Shown: positions 46,323 through 57,994, numbered from the stretch's first letter. The stretch is 64,000 nucleotides of DNA from Myrica gale (GCA_963930655.1 OZ005621.1:5133001-5197000), one strand, 5' to 3'. Notes: generated from the letters alone by a model not told the origin. A program made the numbers and translations.

Positions 46323-46511
46323 GAGGCTGTTCGGTTTGTGTGTATTTTGAGAATTTTTTGTGTTTTGATAATTTTTAGGTGATGTTAACTTTATTGGTAT
46401 GCGTGTTTTAGTTATTTTTATGTAGTGTTAAAAATGATGTTTGATTGTAGAATATTTTATATTCTGAGAATTCAAAAAATTCATGAGAATTTTTATATAC
46501 CGAACAACCTC
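46323..46511. mobile_element. Tourist-like (PIF/Harbinger) MITE
   Basis: 189 bp with inverted ends GAGGCTGTTCGGT and ACCGAACAACCTC, flanked by TTA on both sides (46320-46322 and 46512-46514). TTA is the PIF/Harbinger target duplication. No coding capacity. Confidence 0.8.
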
Positions 46512-46849
46512 TTAGTTAAATTAATGGTTCAAATTCACGTATACTCATTAAATATAAATTATCTTAAATATAAGTTTCATAAATATTTTTTTTAAAGGGA
46601 GAGAGATGGAAAGGTAGGGCCCCTTTACCTTCCTTTGCTTGCTGGAGCTACTTTGGTAGTCCTCCAAGTTTTGGTAGAGTAGCTCAAACCTACTTTACTC
46701 ACCCATTCAATCAGTGGGGTTGATATGAAAAAAAAAAACTAAATGGTGGTGGAACTAATTGTACTCCATTGTCGGGGAATGTTGGATGACACCATAAATG
46801 ACTCTCTTTATAACAACGTGTTTTGGAATAGGAAACAACTAAAATAACC

Positions 46850-47425
46850 TCTCTCCCAATATATGAAAAGTGAGTCTAACTCAACTCCAAAAGACGTACT
46901 GAGGAGTGAGAGATGTCATAATAAAGAGCACATTGACTAGTTTCTCTAGCAATGTGAGACTTTCCAACATGTCACATCACGTGTGGCGGGAGGACATCCA
47001 AGCCAACACGTGAAAACGGGTGACGGTGGACCACAAACTAGGAATTTTGCTCCGATACCATATTAGAATTTACACAATATGTGAATGGTGAGTCTAACTC
47101 AACTCCAAAAAACGCCTTGAGGAGTGAGATATGTCATAACCTCATAAGGAGCACATTGACTAGTTTTTCTAGCAATGTGAGACTTTTCAACATGCTCCTT
47201 CACGTGTGGCGGGAGGACATCCAAGCCAACACGTAGAAACGGGTGACGGTAGACCACAAACTAGGAATCTTACTCCGATACCATATTAGAATTTACACAA
47301 TATGTGAAAGGTGGGTCTAACTCAACTCCAAAAGACGCCTTGAGGAGTGAGGGATGTCATAACCTTATGAGTAGCACATTGACTGGTTTTCTCTAGCAAC
47401 GTGAGACTTTCCAACACGCATTTCT
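46850..47425. repeat. Tandem repeat of about 220 bp, 2.6 copies
   Basis: Units start with GTGAGTCTAACTCAACTCC at 46870, 47088 and (as GTGGGTCTAAC...) 47311, giving periods of 218 and 223 bp. Each unit contains CACGTGTGGCGGGAGGACATC and CTCCGATACCATATTAGAATT. The last unit is cut off after GTGAGACTTTCCAACA. The phrase about a CCGATACCATATTAGAA is common in plant retroelement sequence, so the origin is probably mobile DNA. No gene inside. Confidence 0.92.
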
Positions 47426-50425
47426 GTTTTTTTTCCCTTTTTCTTTCTAATTTTCAAATAATTAATCTCTTAAATTTATTAGACCATCCTATTCAAGCAA
47501 AAATAACAATTGATAACCTACCAGGCTACCGTATAACAATTTTTAGAGTAGTTACTTATTTTTTAAAAAAAAAAATTGAATATCACATTTTCCTGAAAAA
47601 TGTTACATAAATGGTGATGTTAACTAGCGGATGGTTATGAAAAATTAAAGTATCATTACATTTAAAAAAATGACTAGTGACACAATCTTAACTGTTAAAG
47701 TGCAAATTAAAATGAGTAGTAATTAGAAAATAATTTCCTTCAAATTTTATAATACGAGAACAGAGTATCAACTACCGATTCTAAATGCCTAGAAAAAAAA
47801 ACTACCGATTCTAAATAAAATATGAAAGAAACCAACTTACCAAGCTGGGATCAATACCAGAAACACGTGGCAGAAGTTCCTAAGTTAGATTTAGAGAGAG
47901 TAAGAGAAAAATCTTCTTGGTGAACCGTTCAAAAATAAGGGTTTTGACCCATTTTAATAAATAATATTGGATTTTCAAATTAATCCTAAAGATCATTGAG
48001 TTTGTATTTTTTTTGTAAAATAAGTCATTTAATTAAACTTCTATCTATAAAGTTAACAATTAATTATTTTAAAATGTAAAAAAAATATAAGTCATGTGAT
48101 TTTAGTTTTAGGTGATACGTGTTAACTTATGATTTGAAATGAAGCGTGAATCATTAACTTTGAAAATGAAATTTTAAAAGAAGGATTGTTTTGACAAAAT
48201 TTATAAACTTAAAGATTATTATAATTAATTTGAAAATCGAATAATTATTTGTTGAAATAGGTCAGAATTTATTAAAGAAATTGATATTTAACCTAACAAA
48301 TAAAGGAAATTATAATCTGCATATTTAATTAGGAAAAAGGCGATTTGGTGAAGAAAACCGAATCAGACCACCAAAGTCCAAAGACAGACAGAGCATCCCA
48401 TAAAAGGCAAATCGAAAGTGAAATGCAAAAGACAGTCTGGTCTTCCATTTCGCCTACAGGAATGCTAAAAAGAAATCAGCCACATGGTTCATGTGGCACT
48501 CGGAGCTAAATTAAGAAGGCAAACTACACCGAATTATAATAATAACAAATGACAAAGCTAATACGGATCCATGTGTGGTCCGCCTCTGTTTTCTTATCTA
48601 ATCACTGTTGATAGGTTGACAAATTGGATCCATGTGTGGTCCGCCTCTGTTTGGAAAGTACAAAACTGTTTCTTTCCACTCACATTTTTTTACGAATTTT
48701 AATATTTTTTTCATAAATTTCAATATATTTTTATAAGTTTTAGCAACTTTTCCAATGCTAATAAAATATAGGATTAATTATAATTTTTTTCTAAATCATT
48801 ATAAAGTATGACTCGTTATAAATCACTCCATCAATATACGTTTATCGTTACGATTCAGTCTTCCAATCAGATATTTTCGTTATTTGTAATATTTTCCGTC
48901 TTATGTGAGCAACACGTTAGACTCTCATTGTAAGAAAATACTAAATTGTCCCTCTCTTTCCCACCTAGCCCAAAAAAATTGTGGTTTTGCCTCCTGACGC
49001 AAATTTACCCGAATTCAATTTTCTATTTGGGAATGATGCTGAATTTGAAAAAATAACGAGCATGGACGATTTGATATTTTTGCACAAAGAAGGTACCACA
49101 TATTGTTCACGTAGGACGAAAAATGTCACACATAACGAAAATTCTGGGTAAATGACTAAATTGTAACCACAAACATAAATTTAGGAGAAGAGTTGTGACA
49201 AGTTATAATTTAGGTGAGTTTTTGAGATTGCGGTGCTAGTTCGAGGGAGGAAAATATAATTAACCATAAAATCTACCTTCTATCATAGCTCTTGTTTGGA
49301 TGACACAATTTTTTTCACAATCACTTTTTTACTAGCTTTAGTACCATTTTATAAATTCTAATATTTTTTCACTGATAGTGAGAGAATATATATAACCTTT
49401 GGACAAAAAGAAATTAAATACATCCGAACACAGTTTTTTCAAGCCATCCAAAGAGGACTCGTAAAAGGTTTGGGCTAGCTGGATTGAGAGCTAGCTTGAT
49501 GGCAATGAAACCAGACAAGTCCGTCCAATTTTCAACTATTGGTCAAGCTTTGTCAAATAATTGAAAGAAAGAAAGAAAAACGAACACAAAACAGATTTAT
49601 TAAGCACGTGGATTACTGTCTACTACCTTACCTTGTTATAAGCCGGATCTGCGTGGTTAAAGTGGGACGGCTCATGACCACCGTCAATCTAGCTACCGCC
49701 AACCACGTGGCCTTCTAAAATAGGTCATTGATCGTTGACCAACAAATGTGGGCCGGGTACCATTCAGGCCGTCCCTCTAAGATGATAGGTCGGGACCAAC
49801 TTTGAGCTGGTCGTCACCACCCATGGCATAGAATGTGCAGTAATTAAATTCTGTTCTGAACGTCTGATACGTGGATCTTCTCGTGGAGAGATTAATCGGT
49901 ACCATTCGTGTCTTGGGCTACAAACTCTCCTAGTGGGCCAGTGAAATAGGCCCATATATTTGAACCCAAGGCCCAAGACAAGTATGCTGGCTGCTGGGTC
50001 TCGAGGAAATGAAAGCCACGGCCCAGATCCAAATCCGGAGTTAAGTCGTGGTCCATTTCGCCTTTTTTCTGACGTTTTCTTACGTATATTAGCAATTTAT
50101 ATATGGTATAGTGGAATGACGGTGTAGTGGCTTTCAGCCTCTCTTTAACAACGTAAAGTGGAATCAATCCCATCAGAATCGTGATCAGATTACAGACAAA
50201 GTAAATATTTGCCGCACGGGGATTTTCTGCAATTTAAGTGACGTAATTGCAAGTGTACTAGGCGAGAGAGCAAGAGAAAATAGTGGTCCCGAAGAGGACC
50301 CTCACCCCGTTCTCTCTCTTCTAATTGCTTCCCTCTGCAATACCTAGATAAAAGACAATCGTGAAATCTTTGCCTATCCAACTTTTAGATAAAAGATAAT
50401 TGTGAAATCTTTGTCTATCCAACTT
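47426..50425. other. Gene-free region with short duplications
   Basis: No supported gene. A 27 bp direct repeat GGATCCATGTGTGGTCCGCC... occurs at 48565 and 48626 (61 bp apart). 48665-48790 and 49270-49440 are AT-rich MITE-like stretches. 49600-50180 is somewhat GC-richer with unassigned open frames. A 41 bp duplication is found at 50345-50428. Confidence 0.55.
48565..48652. repeat. 27 bp direct repeat, 61 bp apart
   Basis: GGATCCATGTGTGGTCCGCC followed by TCTGTTT occurs exactly at 48565 and 48626. Confidence 0.93.
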
Positions 50426-50428
50426 TTT
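50345..50428. repeat. 41 bp tandem duplication at the left edge of the CACTA element
   Basis: TAGATAAAAGA(C/T)AAT(C/T)GTG followed by AAATCTTTG(C/T)CTATCCAACTTTT occurs at 50345 and again at 50386, with three transitions between copies. The second copy ends exactly where the transposon begins. Confidence 0.9.
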
Positions 50429-50449
50429 CACTACAAAAAATACAGGTCT

Positions 50450-50695
50450 ATAGCGGCGGTTGCTGAAAACGCCGCTAAAGTTAATACCTTTAGCGGCGGT
50501 CTTTTTAGCAGCGGTCAGTGGCCGCCGCTATAGACCCCTCTTTAACAGCGTTTTGCAAAAAAACGCCGCTAAAGGTATTGCCTTTAGCGGCGGTCACAAC
50601 GTTTTTTGAAAACGCTGCTATAAATCAGGTATCTACAGCGGTGGTCAGTATGACCGCCGCTGTAGAGTTCACCTAAAAAACCGCTGCTATAGGTA
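50450..50695. repeat. Left subterminal repeat array of the CACTA element
   Basis: About eleven copies of TAGCGGCGGT-like units in alternating orientation (for example at 50455, 50491, 50520 inverted and 50585). Adjacent inverted copies can fold into short hairpins. Confidence 0.88.
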
Positions 50696-51492
50696 TAATT
50701 TGAAAAAAAAAATCAAAAATATATTTTATTTAATGTTACTAATTATTTTATAGATTATTTTATTCCTTTTAATACATAATTTTATTTTTTCATGTGTTTA
50801 AAAAACATTTTGTGAGACCTACATAATAAAATATGGAATTAAAAGGAGTTTAATGAAAATTGAAGTTGTTATATGGAATTAGAAATAATGTTATGAAAGT
50901 TATATCTATGATTGTTCTGATAATTGTATTTTTATTGACTAAATCTAAGTAGTTTAGACATCGATTATCATATGTTTATAATGATCATATATATTTTGAA
51001 TAATTAGTAATATAATACTATTTAATTACAACATATTATTTAATTTGAAACAAAAATATATTGTGAGATTAACTTATGCAATTAAAGTACATAACTTAAT
51101 ATAGGGTCTTAGAGTCTATGATTTAGTCATTAGGTAAGTACATATATATAAAGTACTTAGTAGGTTAATTAGCACATATCAATTATATAATAAACATATA
51201 CTTTTAAATTATAAGTATTATATAGTATTAATCTCAACCTATTTTAATTAAGATTATTATACTAATTATAAAAAGAGTAAAGAATGTACATAGTTATGTA
51301 TTTATTTAAAAATAAGTATAAATATTTTTAAATACTATTACAATTTACAACTGATTTTAATTTACTAAAAACACATAACTACAAAATATAATTTATTATT
51401 AAAAAATTTGAAAAACTATAAATTAGAAAGAAAAAAAAACTTTTAAAGGACCTGTTTCCGTGAACTGCCCCTTTTCCTTTAGTGCAAAATTC

Positions 51493-51742
51493 TATGGCTA
51501 TGTTTGGTTGGGTTCTTAAAACAGTTTTTGTTTTTTGTATTTTTCGGAAGTAGTGTAGATTCTCTTGGGATTGGTGAAAAGTGTGTTAAAAGTTGTTGAA
51601 ATTTGTAAAAAGTTTTTGAGAATGTTTAAAATGTATTGAAATTGATAAAAAAATTATTGGGATAGGTGAAAAGGTATTGAAATTAATAGAAAAGTTCTTT
51701 AAATTTTTTAAAAACTTTTGAAGATATGAAACAAACGTAGCC
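51493..51742. mobile_element. MITE nested in the CACTA element
   Basis: Imperfect inverted ends GGCTATGTTTGGTT and GAAACAAACGTAGCC bound about 250 bp of AT-rich sequence. The target duplication is not clear. It is the better-preserved relative of 12540-12715. Confidence 0.65.
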
Positions 51743-51746
51743 TAAT

Positions 51747-51755
51747 TTTCCCGCC
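51747..51755 (+). promoter_or_regulatory. E2F-type site inside the CACTA element
   Basis: TTTCCCGCC just downstream of the nested MITE and about 200 bp upstream of the captured start codon. It probably came along with the captured 5' region. Confidence 0.35.
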
Positions 51756-51952
51756 CAGCCTCGTCCCCAATTTCACTTTTCGCTCTATTTCTCCTTTTGG
51801 ACGCCCCCTGGTCAGAAAATTCCCTCACCCCCTGGTCAGAAAATTCCCCCCCGCACAGCCCCAAATTCTCAGAGCGAGCTGCGGAAAAGTTGAAGAATTT
51901 CCAAAGAAATGGCTGCCCGATAATCACGGCAAGCAGGTGGGGATGTTCCTAC

Positions 51953-52286
51953 ATGAAAATTACTCTGGTTGTTTGCTCAATCAACATTGTCATCGCCCTC
52001 TACGTTCTTCGCTCTCTTTATTCTTCTCTCTACATCTACTCCGGTAACGTCTCAAGGAACGGTAAGCCTCTGTTTTGCATTTCTATTCTCTTGAGGTTTG
52101 AATCATTCTTTCCATTTTGGCCATGCCCACATGATGTGTTGCAGATTTTTTTAAAACTCAGTTCCAAAGTTTGAGTTTTTTTTCTTAAAATTTTTCAGCT
52201 GTTAGCTATACCCCGGATCAGATTAGCAAAATGGAGGAATCCATTCGGATTGGAGAGCGTTCCAACCGGTGGAGCTTGTTAAATTG
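51953..52286 (+). pseudogene. Captured 5' fragment of a small single-pass membrane protein gene
   Basis: Two exons, 51953-52061 and 52199-52286, joined by a clean GT-AG intron in matching phase. Exon 1 encodes MKITLVVCSINIVIALYVLR, a membrane anchor, and continues SSLYIYSGNVSRN. Exon 2 encodes AVSYTPDQISKMEESIRI. After that the expected continuation of this plant family (...RRA..PVELVKLV) is found only in another frame (AFQPVELVKL), so there is a one-base deletion near 52251. The rest of the gene is absent. I recognise the family (YTPDQI.KMEESI) but not a function. A frameshifted, truncated fragment carried by the transposon. Confidence 0.7.
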
Positions 52287-53069
52287 GTAAGATCCATTGA
52301 GGGATATGTATCGATTTGATTCGAATATTCAATTTTAGTGTGGTTTGAGATATTGCTTATCAAGGATGATAAATTTGGTTTAATACCTGCGGAAATGCAA
52401 TTTGGTTTAATTTTGTTCCAATGGGAGTTTTTGTTGTGATTTTTTTTTCTGATTCACTGCACCTGAGTTTTGCCTCTTACTGAAAACCTAATTAACACTG
52501 TGGTCAGAAGTTCGTTTTTTAATCGTGATTGATCTATGAAAGGGCCAAGTTATAGCTGCTCTGTAGCTGTTTCCTTCTTCTAGTTGTTCTTTGTGAAATT
52601 CATATGTTCTTTATTTTTCTCTTTTATTTGATATCTTGACACGACTTTTGTTTTAATTCTTCTATTCACTAGTGTTTTCTCTCGTCCTTTATACGCATCT
52701 CCGCAGATATAGCATCGGTAAAGCATAAGCATTGGTCATGATGTTTGTATGGTACATTATTATCTCTTTTCATTTTTTTAGTGCTCCAATGATGAATTTG
52801 GCTGCAGGGTCGTGTTTCACTGTTATATCTGTTATTAACCTTCTGTTTGTGTATAATCCTTTAACACAATTTTATCTGAATATCGGTTTTTCTTCCTCAT
52901 TTGATGGACATAGGCTCATTTGTAGTCTAAATAGTACAATGGATGAGATTATAAGACTGCAATTCCAGATTAACATTGTAATGATTTCATACTTATTTAT
53001 GGTCTTTGTACATGATGGTAACTGATCTACATGCTTAATGATTTCATACTTATGCTGTGTGGTATTCAG

Positions 53070-53165
53070 GTCAAATCATTCATACACCGGATGGTGGAAA
53101 CTTTAGGAGCATCTGTGTTTCCGCATCTCCCAAAGGCATTGAAACAATTGATTGCAGAAAGTGAG
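53070..53165 (+). pseudogene. Captured single exon resembling exportin-T (PAUSED)
   Basis: A 96-nt exon between an AG acceptor and GT donor, phase 0 at both ends, encoding VKSFIHRMVETLGASVFPHL and PKALKQLIAESE. This matches my recollection of an internal helical repeat of plant exportin-T, the tRNA nuclear export receptor (ALGASVFPYLPKALEQLLAESE). It does not continue from the membrane-protein exons: their phase does not fit. Only this exon and some intron are present, so it is a fragment. Confidence 0.6.
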
Positions 53166-53672
53166 GTAAGAAACAGTTAGTTAATTTTACTAAATATCCA
53201 CAGATTGTGATTCATTTTTGGTTTACTGCTACCCTTTCATCCAATAAATGTTTGCAGTTCGTTTGTGAAATATCATGCTTGTCAAAGTTTACTTTCCCCA
53301 TAACTTTGATTGGTAGGAAATGACACACGTATTTGTTGTCCAATTTCCTGCTTGAATTTGAGCAAATTCCTTTAAAGTTTGGTACTTTGAATTTGCTGAT
53401 CAAATGGCCCTTCAAGAGGTTATACAAGGATGTGAAATCCTAATGCTATCATTTTTTATATGCAAGTTGTGTTATGAGCACTTGTGCTGTGGACTTTTAT
53501 ATTCTGCCCCATACGAAATATTCCCTTGATATTCTTCTCCAAGTAAGCTCTACATCTTAAAATCTGTGGTGCCAATTACCAATGTTTCATTGATCTAGTC
53601 TGCTGAGTTGCTTAACATGAAGAGGATTAAGTGTCTATTGTGATAATTGAGATTTTTCTTTGCCACATGCAG

Positions 53673-53807
53673 ATACTGGTTTCAGACTCCAGAGGGATGA
53701 TTAATAAAAGAAATGGTGGAAGTTTTGGGGGAACCGTTCAGCATAGGAAAAGGGGAGACAGCTTGGTTACACCAAAAAGCAAGAGGAAAGACATTTTATT
53801 CTTTTAA
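53673..53807 (+). pseudogene. Third exon-like captured segment, unidentified
   Basis: Preceded by a good acceptor (TTTGCCACATGCAG) and open for 44 codons to a TAA. It encodes a basic segment (SDSRGMINKRNGGSFGGTVQ and KRGDSLVTPKSKRKDILFF). I do not recognise it. It could be the 3' exon of a further captured gene or chance sequence. Confidence 0.35.
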
Positions 53808-54039
53808 AGCTTGTAATTACATCTTATTACAGTCTATTCTTAAATTTAAAGATTATTGTGTTTGTTGTAAAATATTATTAATCAATAATGAAGTATATTT
53901 TGTATTATTATCCTTGGTCTTTAAATTTTTATATCCAATGAATTATGATTATTAAAATAAATTTGTATACTGATTAAAAAAACATATATATGAAAATATA
54001 GGAAAAATTTAGTAGTGTATTAAAAAGAGCAAAAAAAAA

Positions 54040-54300
54040 ACGCTGATACAGACCGCGACCGCCGCTAAAAGTCTGTACCAACGTTTTCACGAAACGTTGA
54101 GAGGAAGAAAAAATTGCGTTCGGGTCTATCTAACCGACCGCCGCTATAGACCCGAGGTCTTCACCAACGGTTCCGAAAATCGCCGTGATATATCTATTGC
54201 GACGGAGCTATAGCGGTAGTCGCGACCGCCGCTAAAAAACCGCTGCTATAGGCCAAAATGACCTATAGCAGCGGTTTTTTCCGACCGCTGCTATAGACTT
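54040..54300. repeat. Right subterminal repeat array of the CACTA element
   Basis: Copies of GACCGCCGCTA and its inverse, ending with a near-perfect inverted pair around 54235-54295 (CCGCTGCTATAGGcc / ggCCTATAGCAGCGG). Confidence 0.88.
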
Positions 54301-54316
54301 TTTTTTTGTAGTGTTT

Positions 54317-55748
54317 GTTTTTCTTTAATTCATAATTTAATATGAACAACATTAATTATGATACGTTTTCTCTTTGAATTAGACCATCTAATTCAGAAGA
54401 TAAATTAAAAATTAATATAATAATACTATAGAGCATAAACTATTATATTTTAAATTTAGGTTAATCCATATGATCCGCAAAACTGCTATCAATATTAATA
54501 ACTCCGAAGGAGGTTTCTAGATTACCATTGTATGATATACACATGCAACTGATGATGAGACCAGCAGCTTGGAATGGCGGGGCGGATTGTTCGAACACTT
54601 GTTATAGAATTAAGAATCCATTATCAATGTTGCTTTTGAGGATCTATACCCCAAAAGTTAAAAAGTGCTGCTTTTGTGGACGTGGACGCAAAAGCATACA
54701 AATTCTCAAATAATATGGGTGGTTAAATGCTTCCGGGTTTTCACTATCTTCTTCTTTACAGTCTCAATCAATATGAGGACTGAAATTAGATCAAAGAGCT
54801 ACCGATCAAGAGCAGATTTGATGTATCAAAAGTAGATAATTAAATTGACGTCTATAAATTATATATACCTCCACGTAATTAGAAGGGAAACATTAATTGT
54901 GCAAGCTGGAATCACTTTGTTAAGTGACAAATGCAAAGCAATAGATAATAATTACCTACTGAAAAGCAAGAAGATGGAGGAAGATAATGAGCTTTATTAG
55001 TATCATGACATGCAGCATGCATGCCTACTTTTAGCTGATCCCACATATTCTCAAGAGCCATATTATCTCTAGATTACCAAACGAGGGATTGTCTTAATTA
55101 TTGGATTAAAATGCATAGGATAAATACGTCTGATCAGGCCGTCCTGATTAACCTCCCATCGATCGAGCATCTTAAGATGTTCATGCTTGATGGAACAACA
55201 CTAACAAGAATATAGTGGCTTAAAATTTCATTTGCTTATGTCTAATTATCAGCGGGGGAATATATTCATTCTCATTGAAATGACAAAAAAAAAACAAATG
55301 AGCTAATGCCACATTTATCCTTGCTAGGGCATTTCAAATTAAGTTAATTATTCCCTAAGAATTAAGATTGTACTTAAATTAAGAATGTTGGTTTTCAGAA
55401 ATACTTTCATGTGCATGAACCTAGGGAGTGTGTGCTGTCAAATTAAAGGTCACAAAAATTTCAAAAGAAACGAAGGCCATTCTATATAACTTGCCCACAT
55501 AAAAGGCCATTGATCTTGATACACTTAATAGTACAGCTGAAAATTGAAACCAGTGTGCAGTTGAGTGCTTTGGAGGGATAGAACTACACAGACTCTATAG
55601 ATTATTTTCCGTACATTAATGTACTTGCTGAAGCCGCGGGATGTAAGTGAAAAAAACTACCCCCCAAAAAAAAGAGAGAAAGGAAAACAACCGAGTTAAC
55701 CTTATTTTGGAACTTAGTATTAGGGCTATGGAGGCAAGTCGTTTCTGA
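54317..55748. other. Intergenic region, no gene recognised
   Basis: AT-rich, with no coding or repeat signal that I can support. The right end is the 3' side of the glutaredoxin gene at 55749. Confidence 0.55.
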
Positions 55749-56057
55749 TCAAAGCCATATAGCGCCGGCGTCTCTGAGCATTTTCTTTAAATTTCCATTG
55801 AGATGAAGGGTCATGACCGTGTTGGCGGCGCCCACGAATTTACCCCCGATGAACACTGCTGGGACTGATGGGTTGCACCCTAGACGCATGAGTGCCCACT
55901 CCATCTCCTTCCCTCTTGAGTCCTCGTCGAGTTCGAAAATCGCCGGGCTGACTCCTTGCTCGTAGAACAGTCTTTTAATTGCATGGCACATGCAGCATGA
56001 GCTCTTGCTGAAGATCACCACAGCCTTCTGCGATGCAATTCTCCCAATGCGATCCAT
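55749..56057 (-). CDS. CC-type (class III) glutaredoxin, 102 aa, single exon
   Basis: An intronless frame of normal family length. The active site is CCMC (residues 21-24) in the context [12 protein letters not shown]. Further family marks are [14 protein letters not shown] (cis-Pro loop and GSH-binding GG) and the C-terminus AGAIWL. CC-type glutaredoxins are land-plant proteins that bind TGA bZIP factors in the nucleus through the ALWL-type C-terminus; here L is replaced by I (AIWL). A TATAAAAG box lies about 290 bp upstream at 56344-56351. It resembles the GRXS10/GRXC11 branch, but I do not assign a symbol. It is divergent from the second glutaredoxin 5.2 kb away. Confidence 0.95.
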   Translation of the reverse strand: MDRIGRIASQKAVVIFSKSSCCMCHAIKRLFYEQGVSPAIFELDEDSRGKEMEWALMRLGCNPSVPAVFIGGKFVGAANTVMTLHLNGNLKKMLRDAGAIWL

Positions 56058-56343
56058 AATCTAATACCTTTACGTCCGATTAACTTCTAGCTAGGCTGAG
56101 AAAATAAGTTTGCTGAGTAAAGCTAATTGGTATAAATGTAGTTGCCAAAGATTATGAAATACCAACGCAGAGCTAATTGGTGAGAGTGGGTTGTGATTGA
56201 AGTTCTGAAATTTCGGTTCGAGTGTGAGAGATCAATCGGGTGGAAAGTATGGCAATGGTGGCTATCTATGAAGATTGAGAGGATAGTTGTTGCAAGCTGC
56301 AGGCCGCTTGGTTTGACATGAGAATCATGAAGCTCTTAAGGGC

Positions 56344-56351
56344 CTTTTATA
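56344..56351 (-). promoter_or_regulatory. TATA box of the minus-strand glutaredoxin
   Basis: TATAAAAG read on the minus strand, about 290 bp before the start codon, implying a 5' UTR of roughly 250 nt. Confidence 0.55.
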
Positions 56352-57489
56352 CAACGTCTAGGGGATCGATATCAAGGTGGTGGATGACAGTGCGTATGGA
56401 GTTTAAATTAAACCAAAATAATAAAAAGGGATACGGAAAGGTGGAGGTTCCTTCAGATATTTGGATTTAAGGGCCCAAATCACCCGAGATAGCGACTTGT
56501 GTGGCTGCTGCTAACAATCTTACCTATTGTGTTCTAAGAATCTGCGACGCTATAGAGATAAGCCCAAACATGGCTGAAAGTGGATCAAGAGGAAAATGCC
56601 GTCGATAATTCCAATCCGAGGGTGTGTTAATTGGAATGTCAACTTGGATTGGACTGGTGATAACTTGGGATATCATGAGAGGGAGAGAGAAATATATATA
56701 TTCGCCCACGGATATATAGTTGCGTCACAAGTCACATATGCATGGCTTTGAGCATCAATTTTTGCCAAGTCCACGTAAAGCTTTTAAACTTTAGATGATG
56801 TGTATGTAGCACATGACATGTCCAGATTTAAAATTAAAGTGGGGAGACAGGGAGAACTATTGGCCTGAGCGCACTAATCCATAAAAGGAATATATCAAGC
56901 GAATCGTTAATACTATGTTTGGCAAGAAGGATACGGAAACTAGGAATTAGAGAGAGAAAAAAAATATAGTTCTGGAACGTCTCTTGTTTTTGTTTGGTGT
57001 AAAGAGAAATAAATTAAATTTACCTGCAGATAGTTTGTCATCTTAATTATTATTACAGTTAACTCGTATTAATGGTGGTAGATACTAATAAGTTTTAACC
57101 CCTAAAATTAACTTTAGAGGAATCAATCTAGTAAATTTGCTTCTTTCGTTTTTTGCTGCTAATTATTGTTATCTTAATTCAGTGGCATATAGAATCATAG
57201 GTTGTGTTTATGTAATTTAAACAAATAATTACAGTGGATCTTAATCTAAGAGAACATTTCAATGATGTTCAAAAGGCTAGCTAGGTGATCTTAATGCAAT
57301 AATTTATCTGCCCTTTCACCAATCTGTCCGCTAATTAGACTGTACAAAGGTTGTGTAAAAGAATTAATTATGGGAATAAAATATTAATATCTGTTAATTA
57401 GCAGGTTTATTCCTGCATGTCCTTAATCATCAAAAAGGTTTGCCTACCTTTTTGCTTGGAGAAAAGGTTTAATCTACTTCTTGCTAGCC

Positions 57490-57908
57490 CACATTTAGGC
57501 CCCTTGAGATGTAGCTCAACCGTTGTCCTCTAGAGGTTTGATGTGCCAATTAATTTGAGTCACATAAGTGTTGAGTTGATACTTAATTTGTTATTGGGCG
57601 AGTCCCAGACTAATTGCTCATGTGACTGTAGAGCCGGTTTTATGGCACCGGGAGACCTACGCAAGTCTAGACCGGTAGAGTAACTCTCCCGGTGATTTAG
57701 ACGAACTAAATGTATATATGGAGCCTGCAGGTTCTTGGGGGCAAATAAGAATATTTGAATATTATTCCAATATCCTTTGGTGCAGGAGACTTAATTTAGG
57801 GGTGGGCAGTACTGGGGATGCGAGTCCCCATTGCCTCTACTGTAGTCCTCGGTTCTTCATTAATCCTGCACAATCTGGACTTAATGCATGTAGAGGCTAC
57901 TTTTTTTA
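57490..57908 (+). mobile_element. SINE-like repeat, candidate
   Basis: Begins with GATGTAGCTCAACCG, similar to a pol III A box (TAGCTCAANNGG). A moderately GC-rich body follows, including CCGGGAGACCTACGCAAGTC and ACTCTCCCGGTGA, and it ends in a short T run (ACTTTTTTTAAAG). No clear B box or target duplication was found, so the call is tentative. Confidence 0.3.
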
Positions 57909-57994
57909 AAGAATTTCTCTATCCTAGTTATTGCTGAATAGTTGTATCTGAAGAGACCCTGTTATAAGTAGCAGTATGAATTGTTCAAAACCAA

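Larger units (their letters stand above)
50429..54313. mobile_element. Complete nonautonomous CACTA (En/Spm) element carrying host gene fragments
   Basis: Starts CACTACAAAAAA and ends with the inverse TTTTTTTTTGTAGTG, flanked by the 3 bp duplication TTT (50426-50428 and 54314-54316). Length 3885 bp. Subterminal regions (about 50450-50695 and 54040-54300) are packed with TAGCGGCGGT/ACCGCCGCTA motifs in both orientations, as CACTA elements require for transposase binding. There is no TNPA/TNPD-like coding region. The interior instead contains a MITE (51493-51742) and spliced-looking pieces of at least two unrelated genes. That is the structure of a gene-capturing CACTA element. Confidence 0.9.

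Noticed and set aside
49892-50173. 93-codon minus-strand frame left of the CACTA element
   Set aside because: No domain, and the frame is broken by low-complexity flanks.
52286-53070. Joining the captured membrane-protein exons and the exportin-like exon into one gene
   Set aside because: The phases do not match (2 against 0) and direct joining gives a stop after about a dozen codons; the protein families are unrelated.
53713-53955. 80-codon frame starting MVEVLGEPFSIGKGETAW
   Set aside because: It overlaps the exon-like segment at 53673 in another frame and has no splice or family support.
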